From NCBI GenBank assembly GCA_903813345.2, contig CAIIXF020000012.1:10770932-10834931 (forward strand): a DNA stretch of 64,000 bases. Reading direction: 5' to 3'. Below are positions 31,028-42,700 of this stretch, piece after piece (the first letter of the stretch is position 1; each line of letters begins with the position of its first letter). Below the pieces are notes generated by a model, which was given only the letters and a program-made list of their open reading frames with translations, made no database searches and was not told the DNA's origin. The stretch comes from Owenia fusiformis (Eukaryota > Annelida > Polychaeta > Sabellida > Oweniidae). The translations under genes and the position numbers were made by a program.

Positions 31028-31274
31028 CAGGGGCGTAGCCAGCTTTCAGTCAGGGGAGGGGTACGATCGCCGAAAAATTTATGTTTTCAGTCAGGGGGTG
31101 CGATTGTGGCATAAACAAGCCAAAAAAAGATTGATTTATTTAATTTTACAAAAATTGATGCAACTTCCTTCAAAGTTGAGCTAGAAGCTTCAAATAAAAA
31201 GCATTTTAAAACTCCTTTCTTTTTTAAGAATGCACCCATCGCACCCCCCCCCCCCCTCCCTGGCTACGCCTATG
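31028..31274. mobile_element. hAT-like non-autonomous element
   Basis: The left end CAGGGGCGTAGCCAG and right end CTGGCTACGCCTATG are inverted over ~12 bases. This terminal sequence is common among hAT-type elements. The element is ~247 bp with a 13-C run near its right end. No clean 8-bp duplication is left. Confidence 0.55.
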
Positions 31275-33430
31275 ACCAAGTGTACACATAAATTTATTTT
31301 CTTATGTTACAGTCATCCTTGATCCAAGGGTATTTCACTTCTTTCCGTGAATTGAGTAATAAATGAAGTCCTCTGAATGAAGGATGGGTTTCTATGGCAA
31401 GGTTTCAGTTATAAATTACGTCAATATTAGCGTGCAAACTTTGGGAAGACGTTGTCATTTCTGGATTCCAAAACGTCCAGACACACATAAAGGTACTTGC
31501 ATGTTCCTGATTAGACATCGTCATACGGAATCGTAATTTTATTAAGTGGCTCCAGAAAACAAGTTTATGGAGTTTATGGGCTCCCTTAACAAGCTAGATT
31601 CATACGGATAATCCGTGTATATCCGAAGATAACCGATGGATAGGACTCATACGATATCATGCAGTGTCGTGTAATTGAGATGAAAAAACTGTTGACATGT
31701 TTTGCCAAAAATGAAACGTATGAGGTTTCCGTTTGCCAGGACCAAATCCTAGTATTACTTGCTCCATTGGCAGATGGATTTTTAACCATTACACTGTAAT
31801 GGCAATAGTGAAACAAGTGATACAGGTAGTACATGTTATATCATTCGTATACTATTTCTTGGAAAGCTTGAAAATAATTTAACCATTCTAAATTTTGGAT
31901 ATTCTCATTTTGAAACCAGAGGGATGAAGTTGTGATGTATTCCTTTATTGGGATCAATTAGTAAAGGCAACCATGGGCTTTCAACTAGACTAGATTTCAA
32001 CTTTCTAATTGAAAGCCCATGAGGCAACCAATGTAAATATCCGGAAGCTCTTTGCGTCCATTTCCAGAAAATTGTACAAATGCAGGCCCGTAGCCAGCTT
32101 TTGCTTTACAAAAGAATCCAGGGGTTTACTTTAACTTTGGCTTACATTCACATGACAAATGCTCAAAAATGGTGAAAATATTTTTTGGCTATGAGGGGGG
32201 GGTCGTATATGTATACGTTTCTCTGGCATAACATCACTATGGAGTTTTTTTTACATTTCATCTTCACCCTGCGTATATTTTGGAACCAACAAAAAGTTCT
32301 AAAAACAAGACCAATGTCCCGTTAAGAACCCCTATTCTAATGCTATGAAACGTGAATCTACTTGTTGGATTCGATCAACTTGATTCTTCTGAGAAAGTGT
32401 GGATTTCAGCAAGGGTGTATTGGCTCAACATGGGGATACAATTGACTTTCAACCTGCATATCATCATACACAATGCTGAGGTATTTCGTTTTGCTTCAAG
32501 ACTGTGGTGGACTCCCCCTCCCCTACTTCATTAACACAACACCATCAAGATCACCGGAAGTGGAAATAGTTTGAATCGTTAAAAAGAGCCAGTCAAGATT
32601 GATTGTTGTTCTTAGCCAATAAGTAATTTAATATACATCTCAAAAGTATAATCAATACAAGACCGTGTAGCTAGTTGGGTAGTTGGGTCACAAGGGGTTG
32701 TATCTAAACTATGAAGTATTGACAAGAGAACACAATTACATGATTAAGACCTTGATCGACCTTAGCGTCGCGAACAAAACCACACACCGACTCTGGATAA
32801 GTTTGGCAAATGGAACCTCCCATCTTGATCGCAAGTTAAAGCTATTTATAATTATATTTTTTGCGACCAAGTCTAATCTAAATTTAATATTTCTGTCATG
32901 CATCTGACTTTTTTGCCTGAAAGAGATTGGTAAACAATTGTTTTGGAAAATTTCTAGGTCTCTTTATGCAATTATATTAATGTTGTGTTGAGTTTAAAGA
33001 TATTCTCTTTAACATTGAATGAGAGGTAGCCCTTCAACTTCGATCTAGTCTTAATAAATCAGAAATTTCGATCAAATCAAGCTACTCAAATCAGTTTCAT
33101 TCTAATACTCATCACATATTTCTGCCTTTGAAACTTCTGTTCGAAGTTTTGGCGGCTAATTTTGGGGCATTATAATGGCATCTTGTCAGTATTTAAACTA
33201 GTCGTGTATTTGTCCTATTAAGAGCCATGTGTCAAGAGTTGAATATCTTGAAATGAGACACAAAAATGGCCACTTTATTTTTGTGATGTATAGGTACTTC
33301 TCTTTGGAAAAATCAAATACTTTATTCTTTCCACCACTGCTACTTCCTTTTTAATCACTTCTCACATGAAAAGTCTGAAGCTGTTCAAGTAGCATATGTT
33401 AGTGTACTGAGACCCGACTGAGACGTGTCA
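31275..33430. other. Intergenic; one hAT-like remnant, no gene
   Basis: GGCCCGTAGCCAGC at ~32087 is the end of another element of the 31028 kind, without a clear partner. A foldback with arms CATGGGCTTTCAA / TTGAAAGCCCATG lies at 31970-32022, bordered by GGCAACC on both sides. No coding signature elsewhere. Confidence 0.4.
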
Positions 33431-34258
33431 TTTGCAAACTGAAATTTACAAATTGCATCATTGCTGTCTGGTTGTCGGTCAATGACGTTCCAGAATATTT
33501 GAGCGACACGTGACGGTCGTTTTGTGGTCTTGTCGATTATTCTCTCACACAAAGGGTAGCCATTACAAGAGCAATCGTTGTAATGCTGCCCAATACAACA
33601 TAGGTGTCGTTATTGTGCTGTCTGATCGTCGGCCAATGACTCGAGTCCTTCGATGGCGAATTTTACTGAATATACGTTCAAGAATATTTTGAGCGACACG
33701 TGAGGGATGTTTTGTTGTATCGTCGATTGTTTTCTCACACAAAGGGTAGCCATTACAAGAGCAATCGTTGTAATGCTGTCCAAGACAACATAGGTATCCC
33801 CTCTGTAAAATATGTAGATTGCAACTTGCTTTGTCTTCCATTTGCGTTCTATCATTTTCCAGCACCTGCGATTGACTCAAAACTTCCTTGTTTGATCGGT
33901 GGTCGTTTGACTGTATTTCAGCGATTTTTTCATCGTCCAGTCGATGGTTTTGCCTCGAATTGTTACCTTTTGGTGCGATTAGACTCGGTTTCAAACCAGT
34001 TATGTAGCCTGAACAAAACGCTATCCCAACACATGTGCAGTCGATCGGATTGTCGGAAGGATCGCAGCATAATGCTTTTTCTTTATTATCCATACTTGTC
34101 ATTCCATTGCTTCGTTCTCTGATTTTAGGTTCTACGCGAAACAAGCAACTCTTGAGTCCAGAGACGTCATTTATAGTTCGATTTATAGGTTTAAATCTGT
34201 GGGTCCCGCTGGACACTTGGGCCGCAAGTACCACGAAGAAGATTGTGCTTTGACGCAT
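33430..34258 (-). CDS. Predicted secreted cysteine-rich protein with repeated modules
   Basis: The frame from 34258 to 33563 encodes 231 residues. It begins with a likely signal peptide (MRQSTIFFVVLAAQVSSG). Module 1, CCDPSDNPIDCTCVGIAFC, and module 2, CCLGQHYNDCSCNGYPLC, share the spacing CC-x7/8-C-x-C-x5-C, separated by a charged linker. A third copy, with CCIGQHYNDCSCNGYPLC, lies at ~33605-33430 in another frame, because it arose by tandem duplication of 190 bp (33547 versus 33738), a length not divisible by three. A splice between modules 2 and 3 could restore it; possible acceptors TTTTACAG (before module 2) and GATCAG (before module 3) are visible, but none is proved. The exact 3' structure is uncertain. 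I do not recognise the family; toxin-like, defence or matrix roles are only guesses. Confidence 0.55.
33486..33796 (-). repeat. 190-bp tandem exon-like duplication
   Basis: Two copies start 190 bases apart. They share a ~41-base identical core beginning CACAAAGGGTAGCCATTACA (33546 and 33736, plus strand). Together they encode two copies of the cysteine module and its tail TTK-x-PSRVAQ. The core is more alike than the edges, suggesting purifying selection or gene conversion. Confidence 0.85.
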
Positions 34259-34732
34259 GTTTGTGTTCCGATGCTAAGGCTGTTCTTCCTTCGAGGTGAA
34301 CGTGTTAAAAAACGTCAGCAGAATGGTAGTGTAACTTGCGACTTGGAGACTAGCATTATCATTTAGATCTAGGTAGCTCATATAAGAACAGATTAGAACG
34401 GCACATAATACCACGTTGATGATGTCAGCTAAAGCTTACGTTACAAAGCAATTAACGTTGACTGATGATCAAGATTTGAATGGGCTTGGAGAATGTAATA
34501 ACGGTATCATATGGCATTTTTCAAAGAGCTGACGTTGACGTTCTAATGATCAATTGTAATTCTAAAGTTTAATACATCAAAGCTTGTCGAGTTTGTAACA
34601 TCTTATTCAAACGCCTACCTATGGGTCCTTGTACCATTGTGTTAGAAGTGGTATGATAATTCCAGTTTAATCAAGTTTAAATTCTGTAGCATCGACTTAG
34701 TATTTTAATACTTAAACATCACATCCCTTCGT
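34259..34732. other. Upstream of the cysteine-rich gene; nothing firm
   Basis: AT-rich intergenic DNA including the likely promoter of the cysteine-rich gene. No TATA box at the expected distance. Confidence 0.35.
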
Positions 34733-34865
34733 GCCCACATTTGCTCCGATCTTCAACAAGGCGCCCGGCCGATGAGTATTTTTCCAAAATCGCAAATGAA
34801 TTCAATTTTAAACAAATTACTCATCGGCCGAGCGACGTAATGAAGATCGGAGAAAATGGGACCAC
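34733..34865. mobile_element. Foldback element family E, copy 1
   Basis: The left arm has TTTGCTCCGATCTTCA and GGCCGATGAGTATTTT; the right arm has ATTACTCATCGGCC and TGAAGATCGGAGAAAA. It is about 133 bp. A second copy with the same layout lies at 59304-59440. Confidence 0.75.
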
Positions 34866-34869
34866 AGCA

Positions 34870-35600
34870 TTACTAGTGTAACATATTTACTCTCATGCTT
34901 GGTTTGTGTAAAGTTGAAGTGGCAATTTCGAAAAATACGCCAACGTGACAATTTTTCCTTTTGATCATTTAAACGGATTCGGCATGTTACTGTATTCCGT
35001 TCTACATGTATATGATCAGCTCCTTATTTCATCATGGGGTTTATTTCAGTTTCGAAAACGGGTGTCTTTAACTTAAAAATGATTTATCACATACTTAATC
35101 TAAGGTTAGAAAATTGATAACAATACTTCAAAAGTCATTAAAACGACAAAATGTCTTCATCGAGTGTTACGAAGATTGTTGCGGGCGCCGATCGACGCCT
35201 TTAATTTACGGTGGGAAACGACGTCTCACGCAGTCAACATTGTATTTGAAATATTCGACCGTATACAGTATAAGAAATGACAATGTTTATACTACAATTG
35301 ATAACAGTTAACACGTTTTGACAATGAAGTCGCTGTACTTAGAGATAACAGATGACTAACCAAGTTAAAATAGAAAAAATATGACGATGAAAATACTTGT
35401 AAACCAACGATAAAGAATTTTAACAAAGGCTTTAGATCCAATAACATTGAACACGCAACGACATACTTATGCATATTCTAGTCAACGTAAAGGATAGAGG
35501 TCCATGATTTACCAAGGCACAAAGTTACGGGAAAACCTATATACTTGTAAATTCAATGAAGATTTATTAAAACTGAAACGTGACATTACTTCGGTCGGAT
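34870..35600. other. Intergenic upstream of orphan 4-TM gene
   Basis: No gene signature. CCTATATACTTG at ~35539, about 60 bases before the start codon, could be a TATA-like element for the gene at 35602. Confidence 0.35.
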
Positions 35601-35601
35601 A

Positions 35602-36165
35602 ATGTCGGGGTGTTGCAAGACAAAAATATATGTCACGATAGCTCTGTCGATTTCAGTGCTAGCGATAATCGCTGATTGCGTTGGAGACTGGATTCACACG
35701 ACTACACTAGACGAAAAGACGAAGGATTACATCCGAATATTACATCTTGTATTTACCATAGTAGGGACGTGCACTTCCCTCATGCAGATTGCTAACATTA
35801 TAATCCATCTGTGCAATATACATTGTAGGCCTGATGATGATCAAATACGATCTATTCCTCTCCCCGTGGAACTTTTCTTGGTGATTTATTTGGCCGAGAT
35901 CCCGCAATCAAGCATCGCGTTACACACGTTAATAACGCAAAGAGGGAGCGCTCAATTTGCAGAAATTGCTTCATCGGCCATTGCAGAAACGATATTGGAC
36001 TTCCTGTCACCTTTTCTGAGAATTATCTTGCTTCCATATCTTTTGTTCTCGTTCCAGGAGAGAAGGTGTAGAGGATGTTGTCTGTCTTTGAAGATTTTAG
36101 ATGTATTAGGACTTGTAGCATTGTTTATATTGGCAATAACTACCATTCTGCTTAGGAGTACCTAG
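35602..36165 (+). CDS. Orphan four-transmembrane protein
   Basis: A complete intronless frame of 187 residues. Hydrophobic segments are IYVTIALSISVLAIIADCVG (residues ~8-27), LHLVFTIVGTCTSLMQIANI (~48-67), LFLVIYLAEI, a helix LRIILLPYLLF and LGLVALFILAITTILL at the C-terminus. The ends are cysteine-bearing and cytosolic-looking (MSGCCKTK; QERRCRGCC). The motif AEIPQSSIALHTLI slightly recalls the E-x-PQ-x-x-L-x helix of XK-related proteins, and ADCVGDW their first helix, but this is remote and unproved. Length, hydrophobicity pattern and codon use look like a real gene. It could be a retrocopy or a lineage-specific gene. Confidence 0.65.
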   Translation: MSGCCKTKIYVTIALSISVLAIIADCVGDWIHTTTLDEKTKDYIRILHLVFTIVGTCTSLMQIANIIIHLCNIHCRPDDDQIRSIPLPVELFLVIYLAEIPQSSIALHTLITQRGSAQFAEIASSAIAETILDFLSPFLRIILLPYLLFSFQERRCRGCCLSLKILDVLGLVALFILAITTILLRST

Positions 36166-36287
36166 TTTGGCAACAACACTTGAAGAATTTACTCTATGTA
36201 CTTAAAATATACATTTGAAACATACCTCAAAACATTGAGACAATATCCCTTTTCACATTTCTGGTGAATCAAGGATGGCGAATATCT

Positions 36288-36778
36288 CAGGCCTGTCAAC
36301 TTGGGAACACCTAACATGAGTGACTTGGAAATGTTGAACACCTCCCCTCAAAATGTGGACACCTTGGTCCAAATCTGATCACCTTGATCCAAATTTTGAA
36401 CACCTTGGTTTAAATTTTATTACATCTTGCCAAATTTTGAACACCTCAAATTTTTCGCGCTCGCTACGCTCGCCTTTCAAACATCCGTCAACTGGGGGGG
36501 GGGGGGGACCAAAAATTTCGAACGGAATGCGTGACATGTCCGTAATTCGCGTGAAAAGTCCGAACGAAATGCGTACGTTTTTTCCCGTCGTTCGTATTTT
36601 TGCTGTGTAGACGATCTTTTTTAGAAAATTTTCTACAGAAATATTTTTGCTTGACAATTACCAGCTAAAATGCGTATTTGCGTGACATTTTCTGTCACGC
36701 AAAAATAACTGGCGTGACTTCAAATTCTTCAGCAAATGCGTGACAAATACGCAAATTGCGGGACAGTTGACAGGCCTG
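36288..36778. mobile_element. 491-bp DNA element, ends CAGGCCTGTCAAC
   Basis: The inverted ends CAGGCCTGTCAACT / AGTTGACAGGCCTG are perfect over 14 bases. ATATCT directly abuts both ends (36282-36287 and 36779-36784). It is non-autonomous. It contains TCGCGCTCGCTACGCTCGC and a 14-G run. The ends look hAT-like, but the visible duplication is 6 bp, not 8. Confidence 0.8.
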
Positions 36779-36784
36779 ATATCT

Positions 36785-37794
36785 GTAGCAAGCATAGGCT
36801 AGCTTCTTTAGATTTGTAGTACTGGAAACAAACAAATGTACTTTCAACGAAAGAATTAAAGTTTTAACATGAAAAATGTTTGGAAAATTGAAAACAAGGA
36901 AATGTTTCAACATCTCTTCTCAACAGGCATCCATCATTCTTTCATGATATTCTGGCATGGACAATATTAAATTTGGTAATACTATCATTATCATGTTCAT
37001 CTCCAGGCAAAGCATTTGTGTGGTAGAAATAGAAGACAAATGACCTGTATCTTATTTTATTTCGCTCCACAGCGTTTCCTCGTGAACGAAACGCTCCGTC
37101 ATGCATGTAAGAGCGTTTGGATCGGACACCGTGTACAGTTTACACGTAACTACTCGTAAATGTGATGGATTTTGAATATAAGAAAAGCGAAAAAATGTCA
37201 AAATTCAACTTACTGTTATCCTCCGTTTTTAATGTCACGTGACATTTCCAAAGAAAGCTTGTAGGACCATGCAAATAATTATGAGAGCTACTGATTTCAG
37301 TCTGGGCGTCATAATATTAATATTGTTATGTCACTTTAAATTTCTCTTAAAATGTGTAGCTTAACTTCACTATAATCGATTTAATTGATTCAATCTAAAT
37401 AGTCTATTTATTTGAGTCATTTGTAAGACTAACTGCACGTCCTACGTTAACAAATGAAAATATTACATTTTCATCATTTTATGCACTTACCAGTCATTAT
37501 TAAAAATTATTTGCGACGTGATCAGACTGCTGCGAACTTAATATTAGTGTAACATACACATCAACAGTGCAATGCTTTATAATATTATAAACTTGCAGTC
37601 CTGTCAAGCCATTCTAAAAATTGATAAGATTTTGTTATTATATAAAGAATTGAATTATGGCTCTCAAAATTACCATTTTTTGTCAATTTGAATATCTTGG
37701 CATTGTCTTAATAACAGCTTTTTGGTTGATAAGCAACAATAAGAACATGAATAGCAAAAACGAATCTCAACGTCTTGGTATTTTGATACATATA
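36785..37794. other. No gene recognised
   Basis: AT-rich intergenic DNA. GCGTTTCCTCGTGAACGAAACGC near 37073 is a small hairpin. Nothing else identifiable. Confidence 0.4.
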
Positions 37795-38878
37795 CGAGGG
37801 GTGATCAATAAGTAATGGACGCTTTTTTACACAGATACTTTTTATAGACCAATCCCTTTGATTTTCCTACCAGTGATACATCATTCAATTATCTATCAAT
37901 TCTGAAAATTTGAAGACAAAATGTATAATACATGTTGATATATCCTTATTTCCGTGAAGGAGGTACAGGTACCCCGGGACCGACATTTACGTCACATATT
38001 CTGTTTTTAGCCAGTTTGGTATATTTCAGTTAGATTTGAACTTTTTATATGCAACAAGTGTTGTGTTATTTGAATTTTTTTGCTGACTGGTAACACATAA
38101 ACAGAAAGTATTGTGATGCCAGAGTGTTGTATGGAAGGGGTTTGCAGGCTAATTTGAGAAAGCATTGTGGAAGAAAGGGGTGGTGAGAGAAGGGAACACC
38201 CTATTCCATATGGACAATGCACATGCCCACAGATCTCAAAATGTTCAGAAAACAATATCCCTGGACCTCAAAATTGATCCCTTGGTCAATGAACCATATT
38301 GTCCAGATCTGCTCACATGTGACTTGTTTATTTCTATACGACTTGTTTATATAGAAAAAGGACGCAGGTTTATTGACATTGATGGAATAAAACAACCCGT
38401 GCAACTGCATCTTGCTACCATGTCAGAGAATGGATTCAGCCTTGTCTCACAATCTTGAGTTAAGAGGATGAGGAATTGTGTACTCGTAGCACTTGATGGA
38501 ACCTATTTAGAGGGCCCTGTGGAATGAATGTGGCATGAATACCACAAAGTGATGATAAAATATTCAAAATCAACTATGGCATAACAAAATTGGGTCATTC
38601 ATGACCATAATGGTTTGTTTTGTTCAGCCTGCATTCAACTGCATTGCATTGCAAATGCTAAAATAGCTTCAGAATATGTGACGTAAATGTCAGTCCCGGG
38701 GTACCTGTACCTCCTTCACGGAAATAAGGATATATCAACATGTATCATATATTTTGTCTTCAAATCTTCAGAGTTGATAGATCATTGAATGATGTATCAT
38801 TGGAAGGAGAATGGAAGGGATTGGTCAATAAAGAGCATCTGTGTAAAAAAGCGTCCATTACTTATTGATCACCCCTCG
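37795..38878. mobile_element. Mariner-family deletion derivative, copy 2
   Basis: It is 1,084 bp, with the same ends as copy 1 (CGAGGGGTGATCAATAAGTA and its inverse) and a TA duplication at 37793-37794 and 38879-38880. It has the same ~230-bp imperfect inverted arms (GGTACCCCGGGACCGACATT is mirrored near the right end). It also keeps the same residual transposase segment, 38165-38458. The shared deletion shows that the shortened form itself was mobilised. Confidence 0.9.
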
Positions 38879-38880
38879 TA

Positions 38881-39650
38881 TTTAAACATGTATAGTTTCG
38901 GAATCCATGTTTTTGAGGTTGGTTTTATATTTTCATTAGACTACTTTGGTAAAGCTATCAATATTCTTGGTCAATGGTCACTTCCTAATATAATTGGTAG
39001 CAACTTGCATGTTTCATTAGTAAAACGGAACTACAGTATTAAATTCTGAACTGTAGCAAGCGCTGATAGAATTCAGCAAGATATAATTTTCAGAATTTCA
39101 GAAAATGTTTTGTATTTCCCCTTTTGGCAGTTGTTTAAAACATATCACTGAATGCATGACTTGTACATGCCCATGGCTTTGCACATTCAAAGTTACCAAC
39201 CCTATAGTATAAAAAAAAACTAGCAATACGATTATTTTATTATCATATAATGCTCTTCATAATTGTACACGATTCATTGAATGTAAACCTATAATATTGT
39301 ATTTTATCTCTTCATGGGGTTGTCTCTATTGTGTACGTGAATGGATATGTATACAATAAAAGACGAATTGAACAATGTGTTCAAATTGTGGACTTATTGT
39401 TATTAGACATAAAACTATTTTATGTATTTCTGATTTCGTGATGTCTGCAGATGCCTTGATCATTTAATTACGACAATTAAACATGGTACAATACATTTTT
39501 GAACAAAGACTATTATATTATAATGAGTGAATATTCAAAGGATATCAAATTGGAATCTATTATTCAAAATACCAAACGGGTGATATCTGCTATTCGAAAA
39601 ACGTGCGCTGAGCCAGAAGGTGAGACTTTGCACGTAAGGGCGCGTAAGGA
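38881..39650. other. Intergenic before the lipid-transfer gene
   Basis: No gene signature; AT-rich. It ends in the promoter of the vitellogenin-N gene. Confidence 0.4.
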
Positions 39651-39652
39651 CA

Positions 39653-39664
39653 CGTATATAATGC
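39653..39664 (+). promoter_or_regulatory. TATA box of the vitellogenin-N gene
   Basis: CACGTATATAATGCAGG lies 105 bases upstream of the start codon, implying transcription from about 39685 and an ~80-base leader. Confidence 0.6.
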
Positions 39665-39764
39665 AGGCCTGGTGACGTGTGGTTGGTGCCCACAGTGTTG
39701 GAGATAAACGTCAACCAACACTGTCGCAGCTAGAGTCATTGAACAAGCATTGTACACAACAGCG

Positions 39765-42700
39765 ATGAGGGTACAGGCCGTGTTAGCATTGGCTACAATT
39801 AGCCTCTTTGCTTCAGGTACCTCTGCTAATGGAGATGAGGTAAGGACAATTGGAGTTGATTATTGGGTTTTACTTCTTCTTCTTCTTGCATATGAATTTA
39901 TTAAAGTAAGTTTGCTGGGAGAAAGTGATTTTAAGTTTTCATGCATTGAAACTTATTTTTGATTGAAAATAGATTTGATTGTTATTATTCTTTCGCCGCC
40001 TGTTTAACAAATACACTTTTTCTCAACCTGCTTTACAAAAGTAAAACAACGAAAAGTAGTGTCCATACGAATCTACATAGTTAAATCTGATCTGCCTAAA
40101 GATCATCTTTTCTAAATTTAAATTTTCTACTGGAAAGGAGATATTTCCTTTCGACAAAATCAAGATAAATTATAAGATACAATATAAGATAAGATAACTA
40201 TATATAATTATATATTATCCTACACTTAGTGTACTAAATGTATAATAACATTAAAAAATAAATTTGATATTTAATGGCAAAATGAATATCCGGAGGATAT
40301 CGTCACGATATACTCCGGGCGGAGGATATCGTGATGATATACTCCGGAAAACCCAATATGCGGAGGATATTGTGACGATATACTCCACTTGTTGATTTCC
40401 CGCCAAATTGACTCTATTTGGCATGGAATTCATTTTGCAATGATATTATACATTTAGTACACTCCTTGTAAGCAGTGTAGGCACTAAGGATCTGAAACCT
40501 GCTGGTCAAAATGGCATTACGGACCAGTTGCAATGTTATTTTCCTATACCTAGTGAAAAAATCAACTGGTCCGTACCAAAAGTAACCAGATAATGACCAG
40601 CGGACCAGCCATTAATGACTACACTGCTTGTAAGTGTAGGATAATAAGAACATCCTATGATTTTTTCAGATTATCATTTTAATCTACTCGGTGATATTAA
40701 TATATGCACTCGTTCGCTTCACTCTCTCGTGCAGATATCAATATCACCTTGTAGATAAAAATGATATTCCTCAAAATCATAGGATATCCTATAAATATAA
40801 GATAATTAGGTGTGCCGGTATTTTTAATGTTTTGATATCACACGACCAATTTTTTCAGTTAAACGTTTCTGCCTGGCATATATAATCTTAAAGATGCAGT
40901 ACTAGTCTTGTCACCATTCATGTAGTTTTGTTTTTGTAGGTGGTGACTGTTACATACAAATATACAGCTAATGTAAAACTTGAGAACACTACCATCAGCC
41001 TTCAAGCAACTGTTGAGATTACTGAACTTGGTGGTAAGTCAAACATGCAACTTGATATTACCGAACTTGGAAGTGAGTCATGTTAAACTAATTATATGCA
41101 TCTTGAGATTACTGAACTTGAGGTAAGGCATGCTAAATTGAATGTAAAATCTAGTGTATGTAAATTGATATTACTGAATTTAAATATATTGAAAAGTACA
41201 ATAAATATTATATATAAACCAATGTTGGTACATCTTTAATAGATGCTGGTGGCGATTACAAGAACACAGGCGCTAAGGAGTTCCAAGGTCGAGTTTATCA
41301 CATTGCTGCTGTTGAAAATGGGTATTTAAACAATATTTCTTATGTTTTGCACTGATTAATTAAAATGTATACATTTGAGAAAAGGGTTACGTTCGCCTAT
41401 GCCTAGACAATCTCAAACTTCCAAAATTAAGCATAAAAATTATTCATAATTTAACAAATTATTGATATACCTGGTGCAATGTATATATATTATATATATA
41501 TATATATCACATTTGATACATCTATATACAGTAGTATGGTTGTTCCTCAAGCTGAATATCCACTTGATAAACGGTTTGGAAATCCATTTAAGTTCATCCA
41601 AAGGGCAGATGGGAGTATAGCAGAAATTCTGTTCCACCAGAAAGATTTATGTAAGTCGTCTTATAATGAAATAAAAGGGAGGAAATGTAAAAAGTTAGGT
41701 TGTGCAGAAGAATGATCCCTATTATGTTTTAATCTACTCAATCCACTCGCCCTTCATGAAATGAAGCCAAGTGATTGGGAAAATTGGGAAAACAGACAAT
41801 AAGATTTTTTGTTGTTTGATAATAAATTATGATGATCTCATGGTTTTGCTGAAAAAGAAAATTGGGAAAATAGATATTACATGATATATGTATTTTTAAA
41901 TTTTCAGCCAAAACAAACGTCCTTAACTTCAAACGAGGTATAGTGTCGGCGTTCCAAACAAGTACATCTGACGACGATGCTGAGGTTGCTGAAACGGACC
42001 AGATGGGGTCGCATAAGACAGTATATAAGTGAGTATCATATCAAAGATAAATGGAAGATTCACATAAAAAGTTTGGTATGATATATCACAATTCAAATTA
42101 ATTTTAGATTCAGTAAAATAGATGACCCTCATTCAGTCATTATTTTCATAATTTCATAAAGTTGGTAGTTGAGAAAAACTGTAAATATTATGGCAATGAA
42201 TAGCAACATAGGAGCTTATGCTAGTTAACATATCAAAAGGTTAAACTTTGTGGTTGAATTTTCATTCTTTTTGTGAAACTATACAAACTTTTTGCAATGC
42301 ATATGTGAGAAATGAATTCAATTACCTGACTCAGTGAATTATGGATGATTTAATGTACCAGTGCCTTGTAACATCGTCTTTGAATTCGGGTTCCCGCCCT
42401 CACTCAAAGTTTGATACAAGCCATTCGTGCTTAAAACCGTCCACAATTCCATGAGCCTAATTCCTCCCAAAATAAAAGATTCCCTTTTGAAAAAGATTCA
42501 TAAAAAGTGTATATTTCATTGATACTGTTTTAAAAGGGAAACTTCTTGCAATTGATTTTTTCCTGAAACGTATTTGATGGGCAAATGATATGACATACAC
42601 TTTAGCTAATCTAACTTATACATATGACTGTTGTTCAACTCTTTCATTATTCATTCAAAATACTTTAGCTAATCTGACTCATATATATGCCTGTTGATGT

